Positions 1 through 7,975 are shown, counted from the first letter of the stretch. The stretch is 42,837 nucleotides of DNA from Bacillus sp. 123MFChir2 (GCF_000383235.1 NZ_KB910962.1:1-42837), one strand, 5' to 3'. Translations and numbers: made by a program. Notes: generated from the sequence alone by a model not told the origin.

Positions 1-204
1 TATATAAATACAAGTTGACTTTTTAACATCTAAGTCGCTGCTATGCAGAACAAAACATGGCCGCTACTTGCTGTCTATCTTTGTTTTAAACTTTGCACGT
101 GGCAGGAAAAGAAACTGACCGCCTCTATGCATGGCCAGTTGCTCTGGTCTCCTCCCCTAAAAAATTGGTTTTTATGTCATTTTTTCAATTTGTATTTATA
201 TATC
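1..204 (+). repeat. Interspersed ~200-bp repeat, copy A
   Basis: First of twelve related intergenic elements. It opens with TATATAAATACAAGTTGACT and closes with an AT-rich ATTTATATA, so the ends are inverted copies of each other. It carries the family core (GTGGCAGG, then GACCGCCTCTATGCATGGCCAG, then GCTCT). It may be cut by the window edge. It ends about 24 nt before the cupin start codon, so it probably lies in that gene's 5' region. Its first ~105 bp are almost identical to copy I at 28340-28549. Assignment to the known B. cereus 'bcr' repeats is from general knowledge, not from a search. Confidence 0.8.
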
Positions 205-227
205 ATTTGAATAATGGAGTGATAAAT

Positions 228-584
228 ATGAAAAATGAACTGACAAAAGAAATGAATCTAGAAAAAATAAATTTATTAGAGGTCACGAAACATATTACAG
301 AAAATCATAAAAATTTTGTTGTTTCCAATGTAAATAACCATTGTTTGCGCATTGCTGTTTTTACAGGAGAATATGAATGGCATTTTCATTCAAATTCAGA
401 TGAGTTATTTATGGTAGTAGAAGGAGAGCTATTGATTGATTTTCAAAATCAAGAAACGATTACTTTGAAGCCAAATGATACGTTACGAATTCCAGCGGGA
501 ACGATTCACCGGACAAGAGCATTAAAACGTACTGTAAATCTTTGTTTTGAAGATTTGGGGGCGGATACAGTTATTGTGGAATAG
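228..584 (+). CDS. Small single-domain cupin protein
   Basis: This is a 118-residue cupin_2 type beta-barrel. The first cupin motif is visible as H52-x-H54-x4-E59 (WHFHSNSDEL), followed by VVEGEL, and the second as PAGTIHRTRA with H94. That gives the usual His/His/Glu/His metal site. Such proteins include isomerases, dioxygenases and binding proteins, and nothing here shows the substrate. An upstream in-frame start at position 93 exists, but it lies inside repeat copy A. ATG 228 has a GGAG site at 216-219 with an 8-nt gap, so I prefer it. The gene stands alone, and the next gene downstream is separated by another repeat copy. The family call is firm; the function is unknown. Confidence 0.85.
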   Translation: MKNELTKEMNLEKINLLEVTKHITENHKNFVVSNVNNHCLRIAVFTGEYEWHFHSNSDELFMVVEGELLIDFQNQETITLKPNDTLRIPAGTIHRTRALKRTVNLCFEDLGADTVIVE

Positions 585-670
585 ATCTCAACTTTCAGAT
601 CACTGATATGCAATGAAGTGATTGAAAAATATAAATACTAATTTAGAGAAAAATTTAGGGAAATTGTTAA

Positions 671-697
671 TTGAGGAAGAAATTTACGTGGTATAAT
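671..697 (+). promoter_or_regulatory. Candidate extended -10 promoter before the lipoprotein gene
   Basis: TGG immediately before TATAAT (692-697) gives an extended -10. A TTGAGG lies 15 bp upstream (671-676), which is short spacing for a -35 box. If real, the transcript would run through repeat copy B into the lipoprotein gene at 944. Confidence 0.3.
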
Positions 698-721
698 ATG
701 GATTTAGCGTTGCTGATTTCA

Positions 722-917
722 ATATATATAAATCCAAATTAAAAACCTGACATAAACCCCTTTTCTTTTTAGATGGCCCTGAGCGTCTGGCCATACTTGG
801 AACGGTCATGGACCTTTTCTGCCATAGGCAATGTTAAAACAAAGCGAGCAAATGAGTGCAAGTTACTTTTTATAACAGCAACTTGGATGTTGAAAAATCA
901 AAATGGATCTATATATA
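722..917 (-). repeat. Interspersed ~200-bp repeat, copy B
   Basis: Complete copy in reverse orientation. It starts with TATATATAAATCCAAATT and ends with AAAATGGATCTATATATA, a clear terminal inverted repeat. Internal family blocks are present, including CTGGCCATACTTGGAACGGTC and GCAACTTGGATGTTGAAAAA, though the core is more diverged than in other copies. It fills most of the 359-base gap between the cupin and lipoprotein genes. I see no gene in that gap. Confidence 0.8.
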
Positions 918-943
918 ATTCATAATTAAGGATGACATATACA

Positions 944-1342
944 ATGAGAGAAAATAGAATGGGCAGGACGTTTTTTAGATTTGCATTTACTGCTGCATGT
1001 ACAGCTATGTTAAGTGCGTGTGGAAATGATGGGATAGACGGGACATGGGAACTGTCTCAAGAGAAACAAAAGCAATGTCCGGTATACTATAAATTTGAAA
1101 CGGTTACAAAAAAGGAAGAGAAAAAGGACGTTATTTATCATTTGGTAGAGATGTATACAACTGACCAGAAAAAAGAAGATAAATATAAAGGGACATATAA
1201 ACAAGAGAATAAAGGAGATTCATATATTCTTGACTACGGAAATTCCTTCATCTCAAAACAGCAAATGAAAAGAGACGGAAACGATTTAGAAGTGATTTTC
1301 AGCGATGTAAATAAACGATGTACATATAAGAAAAGTGCATGA
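944..1342 (+). CDS. Small putative lipoprotein
   Basis: The protein has 132 residues. A basic N-terminus (MRENRMGR) and a short hydrophobic stretch lead to a lipobox L23-S24-A25-C26, so it is predicted to be exported and lipid-anchored. The mature part begins GNDGIDGTWELS and is hydrophilic and lysine-rich, with an IDGTWE opening seen in many small secreted Bacillus proteins of lipocalin-like or unknown type. An in-frame ATG at 932 overlaps its own AAGGA site, while ATG 944 lies 11 nt after that site and is preferred. The pseudogene at 1367 follows directly. I do not recognise the family, and the role is unknown. Confidence 0.75.
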   Translation: MRENRMGRTFFRFAFTAACTAMLSACGNDGIDGTWELSQEKQKQCPVYYKFETVTKKEEKKDVIYHLVEMYTTDQKKEDKYKGTYKQENKGDSYILDYGNSFISKQQMKRDGNDLEVIFSDVNKRCTYKKSA

Positions 1343-1366
1343 TAAAGGCGAGGGAACGAAAGGAAG

Positions 1367-1603
1367 TTGAATGAACTCGATTTAAAGTACAGTAAGGAAA
1401 GAGTAATCACGTTGGATTATATGAAAGACGTTCTGTTGACATGAAACGACGAGAAAATGTACGTAGAGACAATTTTCCGGGAAATAGGTAATAGAGAAGA
1501 ATACTTATATTGGTACTCTGTTCAAGGAGAAATGGCGCCTTCTGTTGATGTGAGGACAGAAGTAGTGATGATTCTGGAAAATGTACAAGCTGCTATGAAA
1601 TAA
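1367..1603 (+). pseudogene. Remnant of a small gene with an in-frame stop
   Basis: Read from TTG 1367, the frame gives about 25 residues ending in MKDVLLT, then a TGA at 1442-1444. It then continues in the same frame for 52 more residues (starting NDEKMYVETIFREIGNREEY and ending in NVQAAMK) to TAA at 1601-1603. The composition is protein-like across the stop, and phase is kept, so a single nonsense change is the simplest reading. The pattern EKMYVE...EYLYWYSVQGE recalls a small conserved family of unknown function (DUF6176-like), from memory only. The start is uncertain and the 3' end may be shortened. A good terminator follows. Confidence 0.5.
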
Positions 1604-1620
1604 GGGAGCAGAATGTAGAG

Positions 1621-1653
1621 AAAAGCACATCGACTTTTGATGTGCTTTTCTTT
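1621..1653 (+). terminator. Intrinsic terminator
   Basis: Perfect 11-bp stem AAAAGCACATC / GATGTGCTTTT with a 7-nt loop, followed by CTTTA. It closes the lipoprotein/pseudogene unit. Confidence 0.75.
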
Positions 1654-1689
1654 ATGAATCCATTTAAATTTTTCGACATATAGATTGCG

Positions 1690-1844
1690 ACTATGGAGAA
1701 AAAAGGAGTCTACACTTGCTTTCTCCCTTTGTGTTACTTTGCATGTGGCAGGGAAGGGCACTAACCGCTTCTATGCATAGCCAGATGCTCTCGCCCACCG
1801 AAAAAGAATAGTTTTATGTCGGTTTTTAATTTAGATTTATATAT
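1690..1844 (+). repeat. Interspersed repeat, copy C (5' truncated)
   Basis: The 3' two thirds of the element are clear: TTTGCATGTGGCAGGGAAGG, then AACCGCTTCTATGCATAGCC, then AGATGCTCTCGCCC, ending TTTAGATTTATATA. The 5' part is diverged or missing. It lies about 70 nt upstream of the sigma factor gene and fills most of the 310-base gap before it. Confidence 0.7.
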
Positions 1845-1913
1845 TTGAAAAAATTTTTATAAAGTTTGTATACATTTTCCATGTTCGAACGTTAAGTATA
1901 TAGAAAGGAGCGA

Positions 1914-2417
1914 ATGATGAATTATGATACATACGAAGTACTGTTATTAGAAAAATCAAAAGTAGTATATCACTATTTACGAAAGCTTGGCGTTGAAACA
2001 AAAGAAGCTGAAGATATTGTGCAAGATACATTGTATAAGGCACTGCTATTTATGGAAGATATTCCGCTAGATCGATTGACTCCATGGCTGTTTCGCGTTG
2101 CTATTAATCACCACCGCGATATATATAGAAAAATAAAACATTTAAATCCGATTGCGCTTGAATCAGCTGTACTCATAGGTCAAAAATCACTAGAGGACGT
2201 CATGCTAACGAAAGAACTACAAGGGGAAGTACAAGAAATTTTAGAAACGATGAACCAAGATTACAAACACATGTTACTACTAAAGTATGAATACGAGCTC
2301 TCCTATAAAGAAATTGCAAATCTATTAGGAATGAAAGAAGATACGGTCAAAACAAATTTATATAGGGCGCGAAATCAATTTAAAGAATTGTATAGGAGGA
2401 AAGTAGATGGGGCGTAA
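1914..2417 (+). CDS. ECF-type RNA polymerase sigma factor
   Basis: The protein has 167 residues. A sigma-70 region 2 is seen around residues 15-75 (AEDIVQDTLYKAL, then WLFRVAINHHRDIYR). Region 4, with its helix-turn-helix, is at about 120-158 (YELSYKEIANLLGMKEDTVK). The short length and lack of regions 1 and 3 mark an extracytoplasmic-function sigma factor. AAAGGAG lies 3 nt from ATG 1914 and 6 nt from ATG 1917, so the true start could be one codon later. The next gene overlaps its 3' end by 11 nt and encodes a membrane protein typical of a cognate anti-sigma factor, so activity is probably held at the membrane until a signal arrives. ECF genes usually activate themselves, but I could not pick out a convincing promoter. 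The regulon is unknown. Confidence 0.9.
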   Translation: MMNYDTYEVLLLEKSKVVYHYLRKLGVETKEAEDIVQDTLYKALLFMEDIPLDRLTPWLFRVAINHHRDIYRKIKHLNPIALESAVLIGQKSLEDVMLTKELQGEVQEILETMNQDYKHMLLLKYEYELSYKEIANLLGMKEDTVKTNLYRARNQFKELYRRKVDGA

Positions 2418-3414
2418 AGATTTTGATTTAAATATGGATGATAAGCAGATGAAAGCTTTGATGAAAAAAGCGAAGCGGAAGCATTTGTTACGAAACTGGA
2501 TTATATCGATTTGTGCTACGATTATTGTTCTTGTTGGGACTTTTAGTATTATAGTTTATTTTACACAAGAAAATTATACAAAAATGGGCCGGAAAGTAAA
2601 TGCATTACATACTGTACAAGGACCGAATATGAGATTTTATGGACATACGAAATTAAGTATGGGGTTATTGAGTGGTACGATGCTGTATAGCTCTTACAAG
2701 AATATAGCTGGTCAACCGGTTAAATGGATTGATGAAATATATGAGTATTCTATATGGGGAGTTCGTGAGGTGAATCATAATGGCAATACAAGTTTAGATG
2801 AAGAAATTCCAAATAAGAAAGATGACTTTGAAACAATGCCAGACTATAACATACAAACGATGCAAAGAGAAATGCGCTTTTATTTACCGTTTATGCAATA
2901 TATAAACTATGTAAATGACTTAGAGAAAATGGGAGAAATAAAAAATAAAGTCGCTGAAGTGGCATTGTCTTTTGATAAAGCGTATACAGCGGAGCAAGTT
3001 GTCCAAATGTTACCGAAGGATGTAAAACCAGTTTGGTTTTGGGTAGATACATACGATGAGAAAAAAAGAAATTCTTATGTAGGGATGATAGATTCGAAGA
3101 ATAGAGTTGTAAATGCTGAAATGTCTACCGCCGTATTTGGATTTGAAGGAAGTCATGAAAAGAAGAGTGAAGAAATAGAAAGAGATTTAATGAGAAATAG
3201 TAAAGAGTTTCTTAGAGAAATGAAATGGTTAGCTGAGGATAATAGTGAAAGTGATTATTTTAGTAAATATTATAAAGAAGTAAAAAATATTCCTCAAAAA
3301 GACCTACCCATCTACGGTGTAGTCGTAACAGGAACAACGGAATCACTCAAACAACTGCAAGGAGCACCTTATGTGAAAGCGGCTGTGCGAGGCGTGATGG
3401 TTGATAAGCAATAA
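2407..3414 (+). CDS. Membrane-anchored anti-sigma factor
   Basis: The protein has 335 residues. The cytoplasmic N-terminus (1-28) is charged, with KQMKALMKKAKRKH. One membrane helix spans about residues 31-53 (WIISICATIIVLVGTFSIIV), and a 280-residue extracytoplasmic domain follows. The layout and the late sequence YGVVVTGTTESLKQLQGAPY fit the 'sigma factor regulator' N- and C-terminal domain family that partners ECF sigma factors in Bacillus. ATG 2407 sits inside the sigma gene behind AGGAGG, so translation is probably coupled. The predicted job is to bind the upstream sigma factor and release it on an envelope signal. The signal and any protease step are unknown. Confidence 0.8.
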   Translation: MGRKDFDLNMDDKQMKALMKKAKRKHLLRNWIISICATIIVLVGTFSIIVYFTQENYTKMGRKVNALHTVQGPNMRFYGHTKLSMGLLSGTMLYSSYKNIAGQPVKWIDEIYEYSIWGVREVNHNGNTSLDEEIPNKKDDFETMPDYNIQTMQREMRFYLPFMQYINYVNDLEKMGEIKNKVAEVALSFDKAYTAEQVVQMLPKDVKPVWFWVDTYDEKKRNSYVGMIDSKNRVVNAEMSTAVFGFEGSHEKKSEEIERDLMRNSKEFLREMKWLAEDNSESDYFSKYYKEVKNIPQKDLPIYGVVVTGTTESLKQLQGAPYVKAAVRGVMVDKQ

Positions 3415-3427
3415 AGGAGAGAGCGTT

Positions 3428-3631
3428 ATGATGAAAGGGATATATGGAATTGTTTGTACGATCATATGTTTAATTTGCCTGTCTTGGTATACAGAGCGGT
3501 ATCATGAAGGAGTTATCAGTGAATTTATAAGTGGGTTTTGCATGTCGATAGCTGTTTTTATGAATTTCATATCAATCATTCTTGTACTAATCCAATTAAA
3601 AATAAGCGAAAGAAAAGAAGGTACTTTTTAA
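3428..3631 (+). CDS. Small two-helix membrane protein
   Basis: The protein has 67 residues with two hydrophobic segments, about 4-21 (IYGIVCTIICLICLSWY) and 33-55 (ISGFCMSIAVFMNFISIILV), and a charged C-terminus. The start at 3428 has AAAGGAG 8 nt upstream; an in-frame ATG at 3401 lies inside the preceding gene and is less likely. It begins 13 nt after the anti-sigma gene and ends in a terminator, so it is the third gene of the sigma cassette. It may modulate the anti-sigma protein or be an effector. The family is not recognised. Confidence 0.65.
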   Translation: MMKGIYGIVCTIICLICLSWYTERYHEGVISEFISGFCMSIAVFMNFISIILVLIQLKISERKEGTF

Positions 3632-3645
3632 AGCACCTTCTTTTT
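3617..3645 (+). terminator. Intrinsic terminator of the sigma cassette
   Basis: Stem GAAGGT-A-CTTT / AAAG-C-ACCTTC followed by TTTTT. It overlaps the last codons of the small membrane protein gene. Confidence 0.75.
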
Positions 3646-3649
3646 GTAT

Positions 3650-3847
3650 TATATAAATCTAACTTGACTTTTCAATACAAAAGTCGCCGCCATGCCAAAC
3701 AAAAAGTAACCTGCTACTTTCGTTCTCTCTTTGTTTGAACATCGCATGTGGCAGGAAAGGACCCTGTCCGCTTCTATGCACGGCCAGATGCTCTCGCCCT
3801 CCTCTAAAAGACAGAGGTTTTATACTGTTTTTTTAACTTGCATATAG
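3650..3847 (+). repeat. Interspersed ~200-bp repeat, copy D
   Basis: Nearly complete copy: ATATAAATCTAACTTGACTT at the 5' end, GCATGTGGCAGGAAAGG and CCGCTTCTATGCACGGCCAG in the core, and an AACTTGCATATAG end. It fills the gap between the sigma cassette and the convergent peptidase gene, ending about 9 nt from the peptidase stop codon. Confidence 0.8.
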
Positions 3848-3855
3848 GACTATAT

Positions 3856-4953
3856 TTATTTCACAAACTGCAATTCTTTCGGGAACTTCGTTAAAATTTC
3901 TACGCCCTCTTTTGTAACGTAAACATCATCTTCAATACGAACGCCGCCTATGTTTGGTACGTAAATACCTGGTTCGATTGTGAAGACCATGCCTTCTCGA
4001 AGCGGTGAGTTGTTACCTTCTTTTACGTCTGGGAATTCGTGAACGCTAATGCCAAGTCCATGACCAAGGCGGTGCGGGAAGAAGTCGCCGTAGCCAGCAT
4101 CTGCGATCACAGAACGAGCTGCACGGTCGATTTCACTAAATGTTGCACCTGGTTTACATGATTCAACGGCATTTAATTGACCTTTTAATACAGTTTCATA
4201 AATGCGTTTTTGTTCGTCCGAAATTTCGCCAAATGCAACTGTACGTGTAATATCAGAGCAGTAACCGTCAATAATTACACCTAAGTCAAATAGGACGAAG
4301 TCACCGCGCTGCATTTTGTTTGCGCCAGGAACGCCATGCGGAAGTGCAGAGTTTGCACCTGTTAGTACCATTGTGTCAAATGACATTTTGTGAATGCCTT
4401 TTTTCTTTAATTCATGCTCGATTGTTGCAAGTACTTCAAGTTCACTGCGATTCTCTTGAATGGCATTTACCCCAATTTCAACTGCATAATCAGCCATCGC
4501 AGCAGCTTCGCGTAAAATCGCAAGCTCTTTTTCGTCTTTAATTAAGCGGAGTTCACGTACTTTTTCTTCAGCAGATCTGAAAGTTGCTTTTGGGAATAAT
4601 TGTGATAAGAGCTCGTAGCGTTCTACGTTTAAATGTTCTTTTTCAATTGCTACTGCACCTGCATCAATGCCACGTGCTTCCATTGCTTTTGCGATCATAT
4701 CCCATGGATTGTCTGTATCTGTATACCCAATGATTTCATGAGTCCAGCCAGCGCCTCTCGCATGTCCTTCTTCCATTTTTGGGCAAATTAACATTGGTTC
4801 TTTTTCTTGGAATACAAATAAGCCAAGTAGCCTTTCGTGCGGTTCACAGTGGAAATTCGTCATATAGAAGACGCTCGGTGTAGAAGTTAAGAATGCAGCT
4901 TCTGTATTTTGTTCTTGCAGCCATTCTGTTAATTTTTCTAATCTAGTATTCAT
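3856..4953 (-). CDS. Xaa-Pro dipeptidase / M24 aminopeptidase
   Basis: The protein has 365 residues in the two-domain M24B layout. The N-terminal creatinase-like domain spans about 1-125 (SVFYMTNFHCEPHERL) and the C-terminal pita-bread metallopeptidase domain about 135-360. Dinuclear metal ligands are visible in order: the two Asp of FDLGVIIDGYCSDITRT, His in HRLGHGLGISVHEF, Glu in FTIEPGIYVP and Glu in GGVRIEDDVY. Cleavage of dipeptides or N-termini with proline in position 2 is the family activity, and it should be cytosolic. It is divergent from ytkL across a 147-bp gap with AAATTTCGGAGGTGCC before its ATG. B. subtilis has paralogues of this type, so I give no symbol. Confidence 0.9.
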   Translation of the reverse strand: MNTRLEKLTEWLQEQNTEAAFLTSTPSVFYMTNFHCEPHERLLGLFVFQEKEPMLICPKMEEGHARGAGWTHEIIGYTDTDNPWDMIAKAMEARGIDAGAVAIEKEHLNVERYELLSQLFPKATFRSAEEKVRELRLIKDEKELAILREAAAMADYAVEIGVNAIQENRSELEVLATIEHELKKKGIHKMSFDTMVLTGANSALPHGVPGANKMQRGDFVLFDLGVIIDGYCSDITRTVAFGEISDEQKRIYETVLKGQLNAVESCKPGATFSEIDRAARSVIADAGYGDFFPHRLGHGLGISVHEFPDVKEGNNSPLREGMVFTIEPGIYVPNIGGVRIEDDVYVTKEGVEILTKFPKELQFVK

Positions 4954-5100
4954 AGATTGGCACCTCCGAAATTTTCATTACATGTATAACTTTACATCGA
5001 GTGAAAGGATCCTGACAAGCGAATCGATGTTTGAAAAGACAGGAAATTATGAAATCGTGTAGAATAAGAGGTGGAATGAAAACAAAGGAGGAATAGGCAG

Positions 5101-5784
5101 ATGAAAGTATCCTATCACGGTCATTCTGTTGTAAAAATTGAAACGAATGGAAAGGTTATTTTAATCGATCCATTTATTACAGGAAATCCGAAAACAGATT
5201 TAAAAGTTGAGGATGTAACAGTAGATGCGATTATCCTATCTCATGGTCATGGCGATCATGTTGGAGATACAGTAACACTCGCGAAGAAACATAATGCGGT
5301 TGTCGTTGCACCGTTTGAACTTGCGACATTTTTAGGCTGGAAAGGTGTTCAAACACATCCAATGCATATCGGTGGTTCCCACACGTTTGATTTTGGAACA
5401 GTGAAGTTTACACAAGCATTTCACGGTTCTAGCTATGTGGATGAAGAGAATCAAACCATTACATATACAGGAATGCCAGCTGGAATAGTCTTTATGGCAG
5501 AAGGAAAAACAATTTATCACGCTGGAGACACAGCACTGTTTTCTGATATGAAATTAATTGGCTCTCGTCATGCGATTGACGTGGCATTTTTACCAATTGG
5601 CGATAACTTTACAATGGGACCAGAAGATGCCGCGCTCGCAGCTGAATGGATCGGAGCAAAAGTTGTTGTGCCGATGCACTATAATACATTCCCAGTTATC
5701 GAACAAGATCCGCATCAATTTGTCGAGAAACTAACCAGCAATGTAGGAAAAGTATTAGAAGCTGGGGAAGGCATTGAATTGTAA
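5101..5784 (+). CDS. ytkL: Metallo-beta-lactamase-fold hydrolase (UPF0173, YtkL)
   Basis: The protein has 227 residues. It starts [20 protein letters not shown], and the metal-binding motif S47-H-G-H-G-D-H-V-G-D is the HxHxDH signature of the metallo-beta-lactamase fold. Further ligands are likely in [15 protein letters not shown] and [10 protein letters not shown]. The size matches the UPF0173 'metal-dependent hydrolase' family, whose substrate is not established. AAAGGAGG lies 9 nt before the ATG. It is followed closely by a terminator. The family assignment is firm and the reaction is unknown. Confidence 0.9.
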   Translation: MKVSYHGHSVVKIETNGKVILIDPFITGNPKTDLKVEDVTVDAIILSHGHGDHVGDTVTLAKKHNAVVVAPFELATFLGWKGVQTHPMHIGGSHTFDFGTVKFTQAFHGSSYVDEENQTITYTGMPAGIVFMAEGKTIYHAGDTALFSDMKLIGSRHAIDVAFLPIGDNFTMGPEDAALAAEWIGAKVVVPMHYNTFPVIEQDPHQFVEKLTSNVGKVLEAGEGIEL

Positions 5785-5789
5785 AAAAG

Positions 5790-5825
5790 AAACCTTCATT
5801 TTGCACGGCAAAGTGAAGGTTTTTA
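5790..5825 (+). terminator. Intrinsic terminator after ytkL
   Basis: Stem AAACCTTCATTTTG / CAAAGTGAAGGTTT (one mismatch) followed by TT. It also overlaps the stop codon of the small minus-strand ORF, so it may serve both strands. Confidence 0.75.
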
Positions 5826-5978
5826 TGTGTGAGAAGGGTATAATGTAAATGTTATATCATTTTTAGACTGTGGTGTGTCTGTTTCTATTTTTGTAGTTTC
5901 GTTTAACGCTATCGCTACTTTCTTCCCATCCACAAATGCTAATAATATCGCACCGATTAAATTTAAAGCTTTTTTCAT
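5823..5978 (-). CDS. Possible 51-residue small protein
   Basis: An open frame on the minus strand begins at ATG 5978 behind a CGGAG site about 9 nt upstream and ends with TAA at 5823. The product begins MKKALNLIGAILLAFVDGKK, a lysine start followed by a short hydrophobic stretch. It continues with a polar tail containing NETTKIETDTPQ. This could be a small membrane-associated or secreted peptide, or an N-terminal fragment. It lies between two plus-strand genes and shares the ytkL terminator at its 3' end. I do not recognise a family; support is the ribosome site and amino-acid composition only. Confidence 0.45.
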   Translation of the reverse strand: MKKALNLIGAILLAFVDGKKVAIALNETTKIETDTPQSKNDITFTLYPSHT

Positions 5979-6177
5979 ATCATATCGCTCCGTTTCTCTT
6001 ATTTCTTGATTTCATTGTACGATAAGGAAATTACATTATTGTAAGAAACTTGTATGGTTTTGTTATAAAAAAAATAGTACAGATATAGAAACATGCAGTG
6101 TAACAGTTTTGGAAATATAGTATACTAAAAATACAACACATGAAGAATTTAGGGAAAAGAAAGTATGGTGAAATTAG

Positions 6178-7491
6178 TTGGCTACGAAACACAACCAAAT
6201 TTTGGAGTATATCAACAGTTTGCCAATTGGGCATAAAATTTCTGTGCGCCAAATTGCAAAAGAGCTCGGTGTGAGTGAAGGAACAGCGTATCGGGCAATT
6301 AAAGATGCGGAAAATAAAGGATACGTAAGTACAATTGAACGGGTCGGGACAATTCGTATTGAACAAAAAAAGAAAGAAAATATTGAAAAGCTAACATTTG
6401 CGGAAGTTGTTAACATTGTTGATGGTCAAGTACTTGGCGGAAGAGAAGGTTTACATAAAACGTTAAATAAATTCGTAATTGGGGCAATGAAGCTAGAAGC
6501 GATGATGCGCTATACAGAAGCCGGAAATTTACTTATTATCGGAAACCGTACACAAGCACATCAATTAGCGCTTGAAGAGGGAGCAGCTGTACTCATTACA
6601 GGTGGATTTGATACGGAAGAACATGTGAAGAAATTAGCAGACGAGCTAAAGCTTCCAATTATTTCAAGTAGCTATGATACATTTACAGTAGCCACGCTTA
6701 TTAACCGTGCTATTTATGATCAGCTTATTAAAAAAGAAATTGTTCTTGCTGAAGATATTTTAACACCAATTGAAGAGACGATATGTTTACAGCCGAATGA
6801 TACAGTAGAAAAATGGCATATGTATAATGAAGAAACGATGCATGGACGTTATCCGATTGTAGATGAGGCAAATAAAGTACTCGGCATTGTAACATCAAAA
6901 GATATGATTGGTGTAGCAAAAGACACACCAATTGAAAAAGTAATGACAAAACAGCCGATTACTGTAAACGGAAAAATGTCTGTTGCCGCAGCGGCGCGTA
7001 TGATGGTGTGGGAAGGAATTGAACTTCTTCCTGTTGTTGACGATAGCAATACATTGCAAGGCATTATTAGTCGTCAAGATGTGCTTCAAGCGCTTCAAAT
7101 GATTCAGCGTCAGCCGCAAGTTGGAGAAACGATTGATGATATTGTAACAAATCAATTTGTGAATCAGAAGGAAGCGAAACAAGATCACTCATATCATTTT
7201 TCCGTTACTCCGCAAATGACAAATTCGATTGGAACTTTGTCGTACGGCGTATTTACAACAATTGTGACAGAAGCGACCAATCGTGTCCTGCGCGCGCTGA
7301 AAAAAGGTGACATAATTGTTGAAAACTTAACCATTTACTTTGTAAAACCGGTTCAAATTGACAACATTGTATCCGTCCATCCAAAAGTATTAGAAATTGG
7401 ACGTAAATTTGGCAAGGTTGAAATAGAAGTACGTTATGAAGGTAGTGTGGTTGGAAAAGCATTACTTATGGTGCAATTGATTGATCGGTAA
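6178..7491 (+). CDS. ytoI: DRTGG/CBS/hot-dog domain protein YtoI
   Basis: The protein has 437 residues, the family length. Domains in order: N-terminal winged helix (about 1-65; HKISVRQIAKELGVSEGTAY), DRTGG domain (about 80-180), paired CBS repeats (about 190-310; HGRYPIVDEANKVLGIVTSK and LLPVVDDSNTLQGIISRQDV), and a C-terminal hot-dog thioesterase-like domain (about 325-435; GDIIVENLTIYFVKPVQI). CBS pairs usually bind adenine nucleotides, so a nucleotide-sensing regulator is plausible but unproven. The start is TTG 6178, six nt after GGTGA. It stands as a single transcription unit ending in a strong bidirectional hairpin. Confidence 0.9.
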   Translation: MATKHNQILEYINSLPIGHKISVRQIAKELGVSEGTAYRAIKDAENKGYVSTIERVGTIRIEQKKKENIEKLTFAEVVNIVDGQVLGGREGLHKTLNKFVIGAMKLEAMMRYTEAGNLLIIGNRTQAHQLALEEGAAVLITGGFDTEEHVKKLADELKLPIISSSYDTFTVATLINRAIYDQLIKKEIVLAEDILTPIEETICLQPNDTVEKWHMYNEETMHGRYPIVDEANKVLGIVTSKDMIGVAKDTPIEKVMTKQPITVNGKMSVAAAARMMVWEGIELLPVVDDSNTLQGIISRQDVLQALQMIQRQPQVGETIDDIVTNQFVNQKEAKQDHSYHFSVTPQMTNSIGTLSYGVFTTIVTEATNRVLRALKKGDIIVENLTIYFVKPVQIDNIVSVHPKVLEIGRKFGKVEIEVRYEGSVVGKALLMVQLIDR

Positions 7492-7542
7492 GAAGAGGAA
7501 GCTGTCGTATAAATAAATTGCGACATCGTTAATCTATAGAAG

Positions 7543-7593
7543 AAAAGCGTTCATCCTTTCAGCAAATATTGCTGAAAGGATGAACGCTTTTTT
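7543..7593. terminator. Strong bidirectional terminator
   Basis: A perfect stem of about 23 bp, beginning AAAAGCGTTCATCCTTTCAG and closing with GAACGCTTTTTT. It has A-rich and T-rich flanks suitable for both strands, and lies between the convergent ytoI and ytpI genes. Confidence 0.9.
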
Positions 7594-7606
7594 ACATCTC
7601 ACCTCA

Positions 7607-7909
7607 TCATTTTTGTAACTGCTCAGCTTCCTCAATCGCGAGCGGTAAGAAATATTTATATTGGCGAATGCCGTTGTAGATACTAGCACCCCCAACGATT
7701 ACGAATAAAACGCCAACGATAATACGAGCTGTTGAAATTTCTAGAAAGAATTGATTTACGCCAAATAAGGCAACGAATACTCCAAGTGCAATGGAAGATT
7801 TTCCTGCAAGCCATCCTTTCTCCATCGAGCGGTTTGTACGAAAATATTTTGTTTTGTAGAAGAGATATAACATAAATGTAATGATAATACAAAAGACTAA
7901 TACTGGCAT
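7607..7909 (-). CDS. ytpI: YtpI family membrane protein
   Basis: The protein has 100 residues. Three hydrophobic stretches are visible: MPVLVFCIIITFMLYLFY at the N-terminus, a middle one around GKSSIALGVFVALFGVNQFF, and ARIIVGVLFVIVGGASIYNG. The C-terminus is charged (EEAEQLQK). Length and position next to nrnA match YtpI of Bacillus, a conserved integral membrane protein of unknown role. The open frame extends further upstream, but the extension overlaps the nrnA promoter region. ATG 7909 follows a G-rich stretch, which is only a weak ribosome site. Confidence 0.8.
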   Translation of the reverse strand: MPVLVFCIIITFMLYLFYKTKYFRTNRSMEKGWLAGKSSIALGVFVALFGVNQFFLEISTARIIVGVLFVIVGGASIYNGIRQYKYFLPLAIEEAEQLQK

Positions 7910-7946
7910 GACCCCAATCCCCCATCTATTTGTATGTTCTTTCTTT

Positions 7947-7975
7947 ATTGTAATCCAATTCTCCACCTGTATGAA
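7947..7975 (-). promoter_or_regulatory. Candidate sigma-A promoter for ytpI
   Basis: On the minus strand, TTCATA (7975-7970) and TACAAT (7952-7947) are 17 bp apart, about 40 bp before the ytpI start. On the plus strand a TATAAT at 7987-7992 lies 34 bp before nrnA but lacks a good -35. The two would form a divergent promoter pair. Confidence 0.35.

Noticed and set aside
93-227. N-terminal extension of the cupin ORF
   Set aside because: It is encoded by repeat copy A. ATG 228 has its own ribosome site and starts the recognisable protein.
3538-3738. 66-residue ORF after the sigma cassette
   Set aside because: It overlaps the small membrane protein, the terminator and repeat copy D in another frame, with no ribosome site.
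6031-6416. Minus-strand ORFs overlapping ytoI
   Set aside because: Shadow frames of a confident gene, with Cys/Phe-rich composition and no ribosome site.
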